64,000 nt of DNA from Lentilactobacillus raoultii (GTDB taxonomy: Bacteria; Bacillota; Bacilli; Lactobacillales; Lactobacillaceae): contig NZ_LS422985.1 in NCBI RefSeq assembly GCF_900411375.1, positions 1-64,000 of the forward strand, read 5' to 3'. Below the pieces are notes generated by a model. That model had not been told where the DNA came from. It ran no database searches and saw only the letters and a list, made by a program, of their open reading frames with translations. Both the position numbers and the translations under genes were made by a program. This document shows positions 45,741 to 55,405 of the stretch, in pieces; position 1 is the first letter of the stretch; each line of letters begins with the position of its first letter.

Positions 45741-47363
45741 ATGAAAATTAGTTCAGTTGCGAAACTTGGCGGAGTAGTATTACTCTCCGCGTTGGTATTA
45801 GCGGGGTGTGGTAGTAAATCGTCACAGTCAGGTTCAAGTAAACAGAAGTTGAATTGGATGACGCCGACTACTATTTCGACCATGGATCCATCAAAGTCAA
45901 CTGATTTATATTCTGGCCAAATGATTAATGCTACTGGTGAAGGCTTGCTGAGAATGCAAAAAAATAACAAAGTTGAACCTGGGGTAGCTAAGAACTATTC
46001 CGTTTCAAAAGATGGTAAAACTTGGACCTTTAATTTACGCCATTCTAAATGGAGTGATGGGTCGCCGGTTACCGCTAAAGATTTTGTATTTTCATGGCAG
46101 CGAACAGTAAATCCTAAGACAGCTTCACAGTATGCTTACATATTTAACAATGTGCAAAACGCAACGAAAATTGAAGCCGGTAAGCTGTCGCCTTCGAAAC
46201 TTGGCGTTAAGGCCGATGGTAATTATAAGTTGGTAGTTCACCTTGACAAGCCGCAGAGTTACTTTAAATATATGGTTTCACAAGGTTATTATTTCCCAGA
46301 AAAGCAATCTGCAGTGAAGAAGTATGGCTCTGGATATGCTACTAATGCTAATAAAAATGTTTACAATGGTCCATTTTTGTTAAAGGGTTGGACTGGTACG
46401 AATGATACTTGGCATTTGGTAAAAAACAGTAAATATTGGAATGCCAAAAATATCAAATTACAACGCTTGAATTTCCAGGCAATTAAGGATCCTTCCACTG
46501 CTCTTAACAGTTATCAGAGTAATAAGTTGAACTTTACGACTTTGAACGGAACTCAAGTAAAACAATATAAGAATAATAAGGATTATCACGTTTATAAAGA
46601 AGCTTCAACTTTCTTCTTGGAAATGAACGAGAAAAAAGACCCCATCTTTAAGAATAGAAATATTCGGCGAGCAATTTCTTTGGCAATTGATCGAAATCAA
46701 TTTGTTAACAAGGTCTTAGCAGATGGTTCTCAAGCACCTAAAGGTTACGTAGCAGATGGAATGTCGCAGAAAAATGGAAAAGACTTTGCTGATGAATCTT
46801 ATGTTAAAGATGCCGTTTCATATAATTTGACACAGGCAAAGAAACTTTGGGCAAAGGGGTTAAAAGAAACTGGCAAAAAGAATGTTTCATTTGGATTGAT
46901 GTCAGATGATACGGATACTGCTAAGCGAAGCACGGAATTTATTCAAAGCCAGCTATCCAAACTTCCCGGATTAAAGATTACAAATTCTAATGTGCCACTT
47001 AAGAATCGTTTAAGCCGTTCACAAAATGGTCAATTTGATCTTGTTATTTCTGGTTGGATTGCTGACTATCCAGATCCAAGTAATTTCCTTGATCTGTTTA
47101 CTTCTAATAATTCTTACAATAATGGTAAGTGGAAGAATGCAAAATATGATGCCTTGGTTAAAAAATACCAGTCCACAGATGCTAATAACGAAAGTGCTCG
47201 ATGGAATGATATGATTCAAGCTGAAAAGCTTTTAATGAACGATCAAGGAATTGTTCCACTTTATCAACAAGGGCAATCGACTTTAATGAATTCTAAAGTT
47301 AAGGGCGTTCAGTTCTTACCAACGTCACCAGAATGGGATTGGACAAAAACTTCAATTAAATAA
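45741..47363 (+). CDS. oppA: Oligopeptide-binding lipoprotein OppA (copy 3)
   Basis: A 540-residue paralogue; lipobox VLAGC. The protein ends WDWTKTSIK as its relatives do, so it is intact. It is visibly more AT-rich at third codon positions than copies 1 and 2. The stop codon TAA is the first three bases of the inserted element at 47361-47620, which separates the gene from its terminator. GGGGAG precedes the ATG. Confidence 0.94.
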   Translation: MKISSVAKLGGVVLLSALVLAGCGSKSSQSGSSKQKLNWMTPTTISTMDPSKSTDLYSGQMINATGEGLLRMQKNNKVEPGVAKNYSVSKDGKTWTFNLRHSKWSDGSPVTAKDFVFSWQRTVNPKTASQYAYIFNNVQNATKIEAGKLSPSKLGVKADGNYKLVVHLDKPQSYFKYMVSQGYYFPEKQSAVKKYGSGYATNANKNVYNGPFLLKGWTGTNDTWHLVKNSKYWNAKNIKLQRLNFQAIKDPSTALNSYQSNKLNFTTLNGTQVKQYKNNKDYHVYKEASTFFLEMNEKKDPIFKNRNIRRAISLAIDRNQFVNKVLADGSQAPKGYVADGMSQKNGKDFADESYVKDAVSYNLTQAKKLWAKGLKETGKKNVSFGLMSDDTDTAKRSTEFIQSQLSKLPGLKITNSNVPLKNRLSRSQNGQFDLVISGWIADYPDPSNFLDLFTSNNSYNNGKWKNAKYDALVKKYQSTDANNESARWNDMIQAEKLLMNDQGIVPLYQQGQSTLMNSKVKGVQFLPTSPEWDWTKTSIK

Positions 47364-47620
47364 CTGAAACTTGAAAGCTAAAAATTAACCGAACACCTTA
47401 GTCGTCCTGGAATAATCCGTCAGAAAATGGAAATTCAAGCTGACACTAATTCCCTGGTCAAAACGGCCGGTAGATGCGTGAGAAAATGGCAGCACTCCTT
47501 TGTATCTTTCTTTTGTCAATTAAAGTATACAGCGCAGGAGCCCTTGCGTTTTAATTTTGATCAGAAAAAGCCAAAAATCACGCAATATTGAAGTGATTTT
47601 TAGCTTTCAAGTTTCAGTTA
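47361..47620. mobile_element. 260-bp MITE-like element with 25-bp perfect terminal inverted repeats (copy 2)
   Basis: The left end (47361-47385, TAACTGAAACTTGAAAGC...) is the exact reverse complement of the right end (47596-47620). The right 130 bases equal window bases 1-130. No transposase frame fits inside, so it is non-autonomous or a deletion derivative. Comparison with the matching region after oppA copy 4 (AATTAAATAACTT) suggests insertion with an AA duplication. A 2-3 bp duplication and long repeats would fit an IS30-like mover, which is inference. Confidence 0.78.
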
Positions 47621-47641
47621 AATAACTTAATTACCTAAGTT

Positions 47642-47682
47642 AAAAGGATCGAGGATAGCTTGAAATTCTCGACCCTTTTTCT
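47642..47682 (+). terminator. Original terminator of oppA copy 3, displaced by the insertion
   Basis: AAAAGG-TCGAG pairs with CTCGA-CCTTTT around one mismatch, then T residues. It now lies 278 bases after the stop codon. Confidence 0.82.
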
Positions 47683-47936
47683 TATTATCTTAAGGATTCC
47701 TTTGTCTACCAAGAGCGACTCTGTGAATGTCAGTAGCCAAAATTAATTTTAAAAACGTTTTAATTAGTGTCCCAAAGCGAAACTATCATTTAAAATCAAA
47801 TTTTATAACTTTCTTTTATAAATTATTTTTGTGATTTGGAATTTTAAAAGCCTTGGTTATCAGTGGTTTGTGGTTGCTAAAAGCTCACAAACTCATGTAT
47901 GGCAGTCTCGTGAGGGTGGTTTAATTCACCAATGTA

Positions 47937-47965
47937 TTGCTTTTAATAAAGTTTTAATTTAAAAT
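47937..47965 (+). promoter_or_regulatory. oppA copy 4 promoter with direct repeats
   Basis: A -35 TTGCTT (47937-47942), 17-base spacer and -10 TAAAAT (47960-47965). TTTTAAT repeats start at 47941 and 47952, exactly as in copies 1 and 3. Confidence 0.7.
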
Positions 47966-48014
47966 ATATTCATTGCCGAGTTAGTCAAAAATATATTGAA
48001 GGGAAGTATTCACG

Positions 48015-49640
48015 ATGAAAATTAATTCAATCGCGAAGCTTAGTGGGGCGTTATTGCTGTCCGCGCTGGTACTGGCGGGTTGTGGTAGCAAGTCCTCACA
48101 ATCAGGTTCAAAGAAGCAGGAGTTGCGTTGGCAGGAGTCAGCTAATTTGCCGACGATGGATCTTTCAAAGGCGACGGATCAGGTTTCATCCGAAACGCTT
48201 AATGCCACTAATGAAGGATTACTAAAAATGTCGACGCATTCAAAGGTGACACCGGGGGTTGCCAAAAGTTACCAGATTTCTAAAGATGGTAAGACCTGGA
48301 CGTTTAATTTACGCCACAGTAAATGGAGTGATGGCACGCCAGTCACGGCTAAGGACTTTGTTTATTCATGGCGGCGAACGTTGGCACCGAAAACTGCTTC
48401 ACAATATGCGTACATATTTGACCATATTAAGAATGCAACCAAAGTGAATGCTGGTAAAGCACCAGCTTCAAGCTTGGGCGTCAAGGCGGTTGGCAACTAT
48501 AAATTAGTGGTCACACTTAATCGACCGCAAAGCTACTTTAAGTATTTGGTTGCCGGTGCGGAGTTCTTCCCGCAAAAGGCCTCAGTTGTTAAGAAATACG
48601 GTTCTAAGTATGGGACTCAGTCAAAATATATGGTTTATAACGGGCCGTTCAAGTTAACCGGCTGGTCTGGGACCAATGATTCTTGGACGATGGTTAAAAA
48701 TAACCAGTATTGGAACAAGAAGAATATTAAACTTAACAAAATGAAAATTAGTGTTGTAAAAGATCCTTCGACAACGTTAAATCAGTACAATACTGACAAA
48801 TTAGATGCCATTACACTGACTGGTTCGCAACAGGTTTCTCACTATAAGAATAATAAGGATTACAAGTCTTACTTAAACGCATCAACTTTCTTTATGGAAA
48901 TGAATCAAAAAAAGGATCCGGTTTTGAGAAATGCCAATATTCGAAAAGCCCTCTCGTTGGCGATTGATCGTCAGCAATTGACTGGCAAAGTACTAGCAGA
49001 TGGTTCGGTGCCTGCCAAGGGATTGGTTGCATCTAAGATGGCCTATCGAAATGGTAAAGATTATGCTGATCAAGCAGAAGTTAAATCAGCGGATTCACAT
49101 AATTTAGCTCAAGCCAAGAAACTTTGGGCCAAAGGCTTGAAGGAAGTTGGCAAGAAATCTGTTTCACTGAATCTATTAGCTGATGATACGCAGACAGGTA
49201 AGAACACAACTGAGTTTCTTCAAAGTCAGTTGACCAAACTGCCAGGTCTGAAGATTACTAATCAGAACTTGCCATTTAAGACCCGGCTGCAACGTTCTCA
49301 AGATGGTAACTTTGACCTTGTTGTTTCGGCTTGGATTGCCGACTTCCCAGATCCAATTTCATTCTTGTCCCTATTTACTTCCAACAACTCCTACAATAAC
49401 GGAAAATGGAAGAATACACAGTACGATACTTTGGTTAAAAACGCTGAAGGCAAGGATGCTTTGAATGCCGGTAAGCGTTGGGACGATATGGTTCAGGCGC
49501 AAAAAGTCTTGATGAATAATCAGGGAATTGTCCCGCTGTATCAACAAAGTACACCAAAATTAATTAAATCCAGCGTTAAGGGTGTTCAGTTCTTCCCAAC
49601 AGCTCCCGAATGGGATTGGAGCAAGGTGTCAATTAAATAA
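48015..49640 (+). CDS. oppA: Oligopeptide-binding lipoprotein OppA (copy 4)
   Basis: A 541-residue paralogue; lipobox VLAGC, followed by the same SKSSQSGS linker as copy 3, so copies 3 and 4 are closest in this part. It ends WDWSKVSIK. It is the nearest oppA to oppBCDF; a terminator (49680-49710) lets the binding protein be made in excess over the membrane complex. Confidence 0.94.
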   Translation: MKINSIAKLSGALLLSALVLAGCGSKSSQSGSKKQELRWQESANLPTMDLSKATDQVSSETLNATNEGLLKMSTHSKVTPGVAKSYQISKDGKTWTFNLRHSKWSDGTPVTAKDFVYSWRRTLAPKTASQYAYIFDHIKNATKVNAGKAPASSLGVKAVGNYKLVVTLNRPQSYFKYLVAGAEFFPQKASVVKKYGSKYGTQSKYMVYNGPFKLTGWSGTNDSWTMVKNNQYWNKKNIKLNKMKISVVKDPSTTLNQYNTDKLDAITLTGSQQVSHYKNNKDYKSYLNASTFFMEMNQKKDPVLRNANIRKALSLAIDRQQLTGKVLADGSVPAKGLVASKMAYRNGKDYADQAEVKSADSHNLAQAKKLWAKGLKEVGKKSVSLNLLADDTQTGKNTTEFLQSQLTKLPGLKITNQNLPFKTRLQRSQDGNFDLVVSAWIADFPDPISFLSLFTSNNSYNNGKWKNTQYDTLVKNAEGKDALNAGKRWDDMVQAQKVLMNNQGIVPLYQQSTPKLIKSSVKGVQFFPTAPEWDWSKVSIK

Positions 49641-49679
49641 CTTGAATTTGCGATTCAGGTTGACAGTTCATCTTAATTG

Positions 49680-49710
49680 GAGGCTGGTTATCTACTGTCC
49701 AGCCTCTTTT
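49680..49710 (+). terminator. Intercistronic terminator between oppA copy 4 and oppB
   Basis: A perfect 8-bp stem GAGGCTGG/CCAGCCTC with four T residues. Partial read-through would set the binding protein to permease ratio. Confidence 0.75.
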
Positions 49711-49760
49711 ATGTTAAATGGCGTGAATGATTAGAACAATTAGAAATGTGAGGCACTTTT

Positions 49761-50681
49761 ATGGCAAAGTATTTAGGAAAGAGAATCTTTTACATCATTC
49801 TGACTTTGTTTATCGTGACCACCATCACTTTCTTTCTGATGAAGTTTATGCCCGGCACGCCTTTGACCAACCAGGCCAAGCTTTCGCCGAGTCAAATTCA
49901 TCAGATTTATAAGCAGTATGGGCTCGATAAACCGTTGTGGCAGCAATATCTGACCTATTTGGCCGGTGCGGTCCACGGCAATTTTGGGACGTCGTATCAA
50001 TTTAGTGATCAGCCGGTCTCTTATTTGATCAGCAGTCGATTGGGACCTTCCTTAACCATTGGTGGTGAAGCCATGGTCGTTGGTGTCCTGGTAGGCATCG
50101 TTGTTGGGTCAATCGGTGCCGTTAAACAAAACACTTGGATTGACACTTCAGCTACGATTCTGTCGATTCTTGGGGTTTCAATCCCATCATTTGTTTTGGC
50201 GGTGTTACTGCAGTATTATCTTGGTCTAAAGTTACGGTTGTTCCCAATTGCGGATTGGGGCGGCTTTATGTACACGGTCTTGCCAACTTTGGCGTTATCC
50301 GCGTCGCCGTTTGCTGAAACGGCTCGATTTATGCGAACTGAAATGGTCGACGTGTTGAGTTCTGATTACATCGAATTAGCGAAGGCCAAGGGACTTAATA
50401 AGACTGGAATTATTTATCATCATGCGTTGCGAAACAGTTTGATTCCAATTGTCACGATTGTTGGCCCATTGGCCGTTAACATCATGACCGGGTCGATGGT
50501 TGTTGAAAACATCTTCTCGATTCCTGGAATCGGGGAACAATTTGTTAAGTCGATTTTGACCAACGATTACCCAACGATCATGGGGTTGGCAATTGTTTAT
50601 TGTGCGATGCTATGTGTGGTATTGTTGATCACTGACATCCTGTACGGACTGATTGATCCGCGTATCAGAATTACGAAGTAG
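49761..50681 (+). CDS. oppB: Oligopeptide ABC importer permease OppB
   Basis: A 306-residue permease with six helices. N-terminal MAKYLGKRIFYIILTLFIVTTITFFLMKFMPG and the EAA loop (IELAKAKGLNKTGIIYHHALRNSLIP) are typical of OppB/DppB. GTGAGG precedes the ATG. First gene of a compact oppBCDF unit. Confidence 0.95.
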   Translation: MAKYLGKRIFYIILTLFIVTTITFFLMKFMPGTPLTNQAKLSPSQIHQIYKQYGLDKPLWQQYLTYLAGAVHGNFGTSYQFSDQPVSYLISSRLGPSLTIGGEAMVVGVLVGIVVGSIGAVKQNTWIDTSATILSILGVSIPSFVLAVLLQYYLGLKLRLFPIADWGGFMYTVLPTLALSASPFAETARFMRTEMVDVLSSDYIELAKAKGLNKTGIIYHHALRNSLIPIVTIVGPLAVNIMTGSMVVENIFSIPGIGEQFVKSILTNDYPTIMGLAIVYCAMLCVVLLITDILYGLIDPRIRITK

Positions 50682-50695
50682 GAGGGACATTTCAA

Positions 50696-51730
50696 ATGGC
50701 AGACAATGCAAAATCAGTTAAAACCGGTGATTTTCTGCCCTTGTCCGATGCGGATCGTTCACATTTGGATAGCGAGAAAATTGCTGCGCCATCATTGACT
50801 TTCTTACAAGATTCGTGGCGTCGTTTGCGACATAATAAAGCGGCGATGATTTGTTTAGTCATCTTGGTGATCTTATTTATCTTATCGTTTGGGTCACACT
50901 TTTTCCAAACCCATAACCCGAACGCAACCAATCCGGATTTGGCCAATTTACCGCCTAAGATTCCTGGTATTGACATTAATGGGTTTAACGGCACTATCAT
51001 GCAGTCCGGTACTCGGATTAATGCGTATGCCCAGGCTCATGCTCACTCAGGGACCTACTTCATTTTAGGCACCGATTATCTGGGCCGGGATCTGTTTTCA
51101 AGAATTTTATTTGGAACGCGGATTTCACTAACGATTGCGCTAATTGCCAGTTTCTTTGACTTGGCGTTAGGTGTGGTTTATGGAATTATTTCTGGCTGGC
51201 TCGGCGGCTGGGTCGATACATTAATGCAACGAATTATTGAAATTATTTTGTCAGTGCCTAACTTAGTTGTCATGGTGTTACTGATTGTGGTGTTAAAGCC
51301 CGGTATGTCAGCAATCATCATTGCCATTGCCATTACCAGTTGGATTAATATGGCCCGGTTGGTTCGAGCGCAGACGTTGGAGTTGAAAAATCAGGAATTT
51401 GTCCTGGCGGCTCGGACGTTAGGTGAAAGTTCGTTTAAGATTGCGTTTAAGCATTTATTGCCAAATTTGGCCAGTGTGATTATCATTAACTTGATGTTCA
51501 CCATCCCAACGGCAATCTTCTTTGAAGCCTTCCTATCCTACATCGGAATTGGTGTGAGTGCCCCACAGGCATCACTTGGTACGTTGATTAGTGATGGCCA
51601 AAAGAACTTTCAGTTCCTACCATATCAAATGTGGTACCCGGCAATTGTCTTGTCAGTGATTATGATTGCGTTTAATATCTTGGGTGATGGACTGCGAGAT
51701 GCCTTTGACCCGAAGAGTAATAGGAAGTAG
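50696..51730 (+). CDS. oppC: Oligopeptide ABC importer permease OppC
   Basis: A 344-residue permease with a cytosolic N-terminal arm (about 1-55), then six helices. The EAA-type loop reads VLAARTLGESSFKIAFKHLLPN. GGAGGG precedes the ATG 14 bases after oppB. It pairs with OppB to form the channel. Confidence 0.95.
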   Translation: MADNAKSVKTGDFLPLSDADRSHLDSEKIAAPSLTFLQDSWRRLRHNKAAMICLVILVILFILSFGSHFFQTHNPNATNPDLANLPPKIPGIDINGFNGTIMQSGTRINAYAQAHAHSGTYFILGTDYLGRDLFSRILFGTRISLTIALIASFFDLALGVVYGIISGWLGGWVDTLMQRIIEIILSVPNLVVMVLLIVVLKPGMSAIIIAIAITSWINMARLVRAQTLELKNQEFVLAARTLGESSFKIAFKHLLPNLASVIIINLMFTIPTAIFFEAFLSYIGIGVSAPQASLGTLISDGQKNFQFLPYQMWYPAIVLSVIMIAFNILGDGLRDAFDPKSNRK

Positions 51731-51739
51731 GTGTTTGAG

Positions 51740-52837
51740 ATGGAAAACGAAAATAACGTTCTTGAAGTTAGAAATCTCAAAATCAACTTCAACACGTATG
51801 CCGGTAAAGTTCAGGCCATCCGTAACGTCAGCTTTGACCTGCGAAAGGGTGAAACTTTGGCGATTGTGGGTGAGTCCGGTTCCGGAAAGTCGGTGACGAC
51901 TCGAAGCATTATGGGATTAAACGCCGGTAACGCTGAAATTGCCAGCGGCACGATTATGTTTAAAAACCAAGATTTATTGAAGAAAACCCGTAAGCAAATG
52001 GATCAAATTCGTGGGCGCGACATTGCTGAAATTTTCCAAGATCCAATGACCTCGTTGGATCCGACTATGAAGATTGGCAAACAAATCGCGGAACCACTGA
52101 TTATTCATAAAGGCATGCGGCGAGAAAAAGCGTATGCTCAGGCGCTTGATATGATGAAACTAGTGGGGATCGAAAACGCTGAGAAGCGAATTAACGATTA
52201 TCCGCACCAATTTTCAGGTGGGATGCGTCAGCGAATTGTGATTGCGATTGCCCTGGTGAACTATCCGGAAATTCTGATTGCCGATGAACCGACGACCGCC
52301 TTGGATGTGACGATTCAGGCCCAAATTCTGGATTTGATGAAAGAGCTTCAAGCCAAAACCAATACGTCGATTATCTTTATCACCCATGATTTGGGCGTGG
52401 TAGCTGGCATGGCTGATCGAGTAGCTGTTATGTATGCCGGTAAGATTGTTGAGTATGGGACGGTTGATGAAATTTTCTACAACCCTAAGCATCCCTATAC
52501 ATGGGGCTTGCTGAATTCAATGCCAACCATGGACACTTCGGGTACCGAATTACCATCGATTCCCGGAACGCCACCGGATTTACTGAATCCGCCTAAGGGC
52601 GACGCGTTTGCGGCTCGAAATAAGTATGCGCTAAAAATCGATACGGAAAAGGAGCCGCCGTTCTTTAAGGTGTCGGATACCCACTATGCGGCCACCTGGC
52701 TGTTAGATCCACGAGCACCAAAAGTGACGCCACCGGAACAGATTATTGAACGTCAGAAGCATTTTGCCAAGTTAACCCACGAAGCAATTGACACTAATCG
52801 TGACAAACACGTTGAAGAACAGGAGGAACAACTGTGA
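51740..52837 (+). CDS. oppD: Oligopeptide ABC importer ATPase OppD
   Basis: A 365-residue ATPase with GESGSGKS, FSGGMRQR, IADEPTTALD and the C-terminal oligopeptide/dipeptide extension (NPKHPYTWGLLNSMP). Three upstream codons from GTG 51731 are discounted because TAGGTG ends 6 bases before the ATG at 51740. Its stop overlaps the GTG of oppF. Confidence 0.95.
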   Translation: MENENNVLEVRNLKINFNTYAGKVQAIRNVSFDLRKGETLAIVGESGSGKSVTTRSIMGLNAGNAEIASGTIMFKNQDLLKKTRKQMDQIRGRDIAEIFQDPMTSLDPTMKIGKQIAEPLIIHKGMRREKAYAQALDMMKLVGIENAEKRINDYPHQFSGGMRQRIVIAIALVNYPEILIADEPTTALDVTIQAQILDLMKELQAKTNTSIIFITHDLGVVAGMADRVAVMYAGKIVEYGTVDEIFYNPKHPYTWGLLNSMPTMDTSGTELPSIPGTPPDLLNPPKGDAFAARNKYALKIDTEKEPPFFKVSDTHYAATWLLDPRAPKVTPPEQIIERQKHFAKLTHEAIDTNRDKHVEEQEEQL

Positions 52838-53796
52838 TCGACTATTCAAAAGCAAAGAAAGTCTTACAAGTTGAGCATTTAAAACAATACTTTAACGTTG
52901 GTAAAGCCGATGAAGTCCGCGCGGTTGATGACATCTCATTTGACGTGTATCAGGGTGAAACTTTTGGCTTGGTTGGTGAATCCGGCTCTGGTAAAACGAC
53001 GACCGGGCGGGCAATTATTCACTTGTACGAGCCAACATCCGGGAAAATTATTTTTAAAGGTGAAGATGTTTCCAAGCTGCATTCCAAAGCTCAAAAGCAG
53101 AAGTTTCGTCGTGACATGCAGATGATTTTCCAGGATCCGTATGCGTCGTTGAATCCTCGAATGAAGGTTAAGGACATCGTCGCGGAAGGCATTGATATTA
53201 ATCACCTGGCTAAAAACGATGCTGATCGAACCAAACAAGTGGAAGATTTGCTTGAGACGGTTGGGTTGAACCGGGACCATTCCAGTCGGTACCCACATGA
53301 ATTTTCAGGTGGTCAGCGGCAACGAATCGGAATTGCCCGGGCGTTGGCCGTTCAGCCGGAATTCATCATTGCCGACGAACCGATTTCGGCACTGGACGTT
53401 TCCATTCAGGCTCAAGTGGTTAACCTGCTTAAGAGATTACAGCGGGAACGTGATTTGACCTACTTGTTTATTGCCCATGATTTATCGATGGTGAAGTACA
53501 TTAGTGATCGAATCGGCGTGATGCATTACGGACGGATGTTGGAAATTGCGTCTTCCGACGAAATTTACGCGCACCCGTTACATGACTATACGGCAAGTTT
53601 ACTGTCAGCTGTGCCGGTGCCGGATCCGGAATACGAACGGACCCGGCAGCAAATTCCCTATGATGCCAAACAGGAATTTGATGGCAAACCACGACAATTA
53701 GTTGAAATTGTCCCACATCACTGGGTGAGGGCCAGTGAAGATGAAATTCCAATGTACAAAGAACGAGCGCGAAAGCATTCGTTATTGAAAAATTAA
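52834..53796 (+). CDS. oppF: Oligopeptide ABC importer ATPase OppF
   Basis: A 320-residue ATPase with [27 protein letters not shown] and the C-terminal [19 protein letters not shown] extension. The GTG start overlaps oppD by 4 bases, with GAGGAA upstream. Last gene of the unit, followed by a terminator. Confidence 0.95.
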   Translation: MIDYSKAKKVLQVEHLKQYFNVGKADEVRAVDDISFDVYQGETFGLVGESGSGKTTTGRAIIHLYEPTSGKIIFKGEDVSKLHSKAQKQKFRRDMQMIFQDPYASLNPRMKVKDIVAEGIDINHLAKNDADRTKQVEDLLETVGLNRDHSSRYPHEFSGGQRQRIGIARALAVQPEFIIADEPISALDVSIQAQVVNLLKRLQRERDLTYLFIAHDLSMVKYISDRIGVMHYGRMLEIASSDEIYAHPLHDYTASLLSAVPVPDPEYERTRQQIPYDAKQEFDGKPRQLVEIVPHHWVRASEDEIPMYKERARKHSLLKN

Positions 53797-53810
53797 CTGA
53801 ATTTAGATTA

Positions 53811-53852
53811 AACAACGAGGATGGGGGCTTTTACCCCTGTCCTTTTTTGTTT
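53811..53852 (+). terminator. Terminator after oppF
   Basis: A core GGGG/CCCC stem flanked by AGGA/TCCT and a T run. Confidence 0.8.
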
Positions 53853-54014
53853 GGCGACGGGCAGGATTAACGACTAACCTATCATTGATGTGTCAGGATG
53901 GGAAATCACTTTAATTTAAAGCCAAAAAGTTGTTTTCACGAATAAATATACCCGGTTATAAATAATATTTAGTCATTAATTGTTAACCAGGTTTAAGAAT
54001 GATTTCAATTAATT

Positions 54015-54042
54015 TTTAAAAGCCAACATTGGCGATTATAAT
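54015..54042 (+). promoter_or_regulatory. opuC upstream promoter with palindromic operator
   Basis: A consensus -10 TATAAT (54037-54042) with a weak -35 TTTTAA. The 12-base palindrome GCCAACATTGGC fills the spacer and is a likely repressor site. Confidence 0.5.
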
Positions 54043-54086
54043 GGGCTTTAGTAGCCGTTAGAAGTCAACGGCCCGCCGTAATCAAT

Positions 54087-54115
54087 TTGTCACATTTGGT
54101 AATCTGTGTTAAAGT
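54087..54115 (+). promoter_or_regulatory. opuC proximal promoter
   Basis: A -35 TTGTCA (54087-54092), 17-base spacer and -10 TAAAGT (54110-54115), about 90 bases before the start codon. Confidence 0.55.
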
Positions 54116-54202
54116 GTTAACCATTATTTTTATTACCAGAAACGCTTTTTATCAATGCCTTTTGTGGCATAATGGTTAACTAATAAGTTAGGAGTGACCA
54201 AC

Positions 54203-55405
54203 TTGTTCTTAAAAATGGAACATCTCACAAAAACGTACAAAGGCGGTAAAAAAGCCGTTGATGATTTTAATTTAACTGTTGAAAAGGGCGAATTTGTCTG
54301 CTTTATTGGGACGTCGGGATCCGGCAAGACGACGACTATGCGGATGATTAACCGAATGCTGAAACAAACCTCAGGTGTGATCAAAATTAATGATCAAGAT
54401 ATTAATCAATTAGATCCTGTGGAACTGCGCCGGAAAATTGGGTATGTGATCCAAAATATCGGTTTAATGCCGCACATGACAATTCGGCAAAACATTACGT
54501 TAGTGCCTAGATTATTGAAATGGTCGCAGGATAAGATGGATCGGCGAGCCAAGCAAATGATTAAACTGGTTGAACTACCGGAAAGCTTTCTTGATCGCTA
54601 TCCTTCCGAATTATCAGGTGGCCAACAGCAGCGGATTGGTGTGGTTCGGGCTCTGGCTGCTGATCAAGATTTAATTTTAATGGATGAACCCTTTGGTGCA
54701 CTGGATCCGATTACGCGTGAGTCGCTACAGGATTTGGTCAAGGATCTTCAGGAACGACTCGGCAAAACGATCATTTTTGTGACTCACGATATGGATGAGG
54801 CACTGAAGCTGTCGACGAAGATTGTCGTGATGGACGATGGCAAAATTATGCAGGTGGCGTCACCGGATGAAATTTTACGACACCCGGCCAATCAATTTGT
54901 TGAAGAACTAATTGGGCATGATCGGCTGGTCCAAGCCAGACCAAGTATTACGACTGTCGGCCAGATTATGTTGAAAAACGTGGCGTCCACGACCCCTAAT
55001 AAATTACTGAAAGATGCTTTGCGGGAAATGCATGAGCGACGAGTTGATTCACTGCTGGTGACCGATGATGAAAAGACTTTAAAGGGGCGAATTGACATTG
55101 GCGATATTGATTATCACTACCAAACGGCCACCAGTGTTGGTGATATCATGCACCATGACGTCTTTTACGTTTTGTCTAGCTCACTGATTCGCGACACCGT
55201 TGAGCGGATTTTGAAGCGGGGATTAAAAAATGTGCCGGTTGTGGACGATCAGAAGCGGTTAGTTGGGATTGTCACTCGCGCGTCAGTCGTCGATATGGTT
55301 TACGATGCGCTGTGGGGCACTGACAGTAATCGACACTCAAGCAATTCAAACGACACTGCTGAAAAAGCATCTGCGACAACTAGTCAGGGTGGTGAGTCGA
55401 AATGA
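54203..55405 (+). CDS. opuCA: Osmoprotectant ABC importer ATPase with CBS domains OpuCA
   Basis: A 400-residue ATPase of the glycine betaine/carnitine/choline importer. Walker A GTSGSGKT, signature LSGGQQQR and Walker [12 protein letters not shown] lie in the first ~240 residues. Two CBS modules (about 250-370), which sense ionic strength or nucleotides, follow. The TTG at 54203 is chosen because AGGAG ends 8 bases upstream; GTG 54194 overlaps that site. The tail is Ser/Thr-rich. Confidence 0.93.
   Translation: MFLKMEHLTKTYKGGKKAVDDFNLTVEKGEFVCFIGTSGSGKTTTMRMINRMLKQTSGVIKINDQDINQLDPVELRRKIGYVIQNIGLMPHMTIRQNITLVPRLLKWSQDKMDRRAKQMIKLVELPESFLDRYPSELSGGQQQRIGVVRALAADQDLILMDEPFGALDPITRESLQDLVKDLQERLGKTIIFVTHDMDEALKLSTKIVVMDDGKIMQVASPDEILRHPANQFVEELIGHDRLVQARPSITTVGQIMLKNVASTTPNKLLKDALREMHERRVDSLLVTDDEKTLKGRIDIGDIDYHYQTATSVGDIMHHDVFYVLSSSLIRDTVERILKRGLKNVPVVDDQKRLVGIVTRASVVDMVYDALWGTDSNRHSSNSNDTAEKASATTSQGGESK

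Larger units (their letters stand above)
47621..48014. other. Intergenic region before oppA copy 4
   Basis: It contains the displaced terminator and the copy 4 promoter (47937-47965). The remainder is AT-rich with no gene seen. Confidence 0.5.
53797..54202. other. Regulatory region before opuC
   Basis: After the oppF terminator it holds two candidate promoters, 54015-54042 and 54087-54115, a palindrome GCCAACATTGGC (54022-54033) and a CCGTT/AACGG hairpin (about 54055-54071). No gene is seen. Confidence 0.5.

Noticed and set aside
131-47360. Composite transposon bounded by the two element copies
   Set aside because: The interval is 47 kb of mostly core-type genes (pepX, hflX, csp, oppA) and the copies are probably independent insertions.
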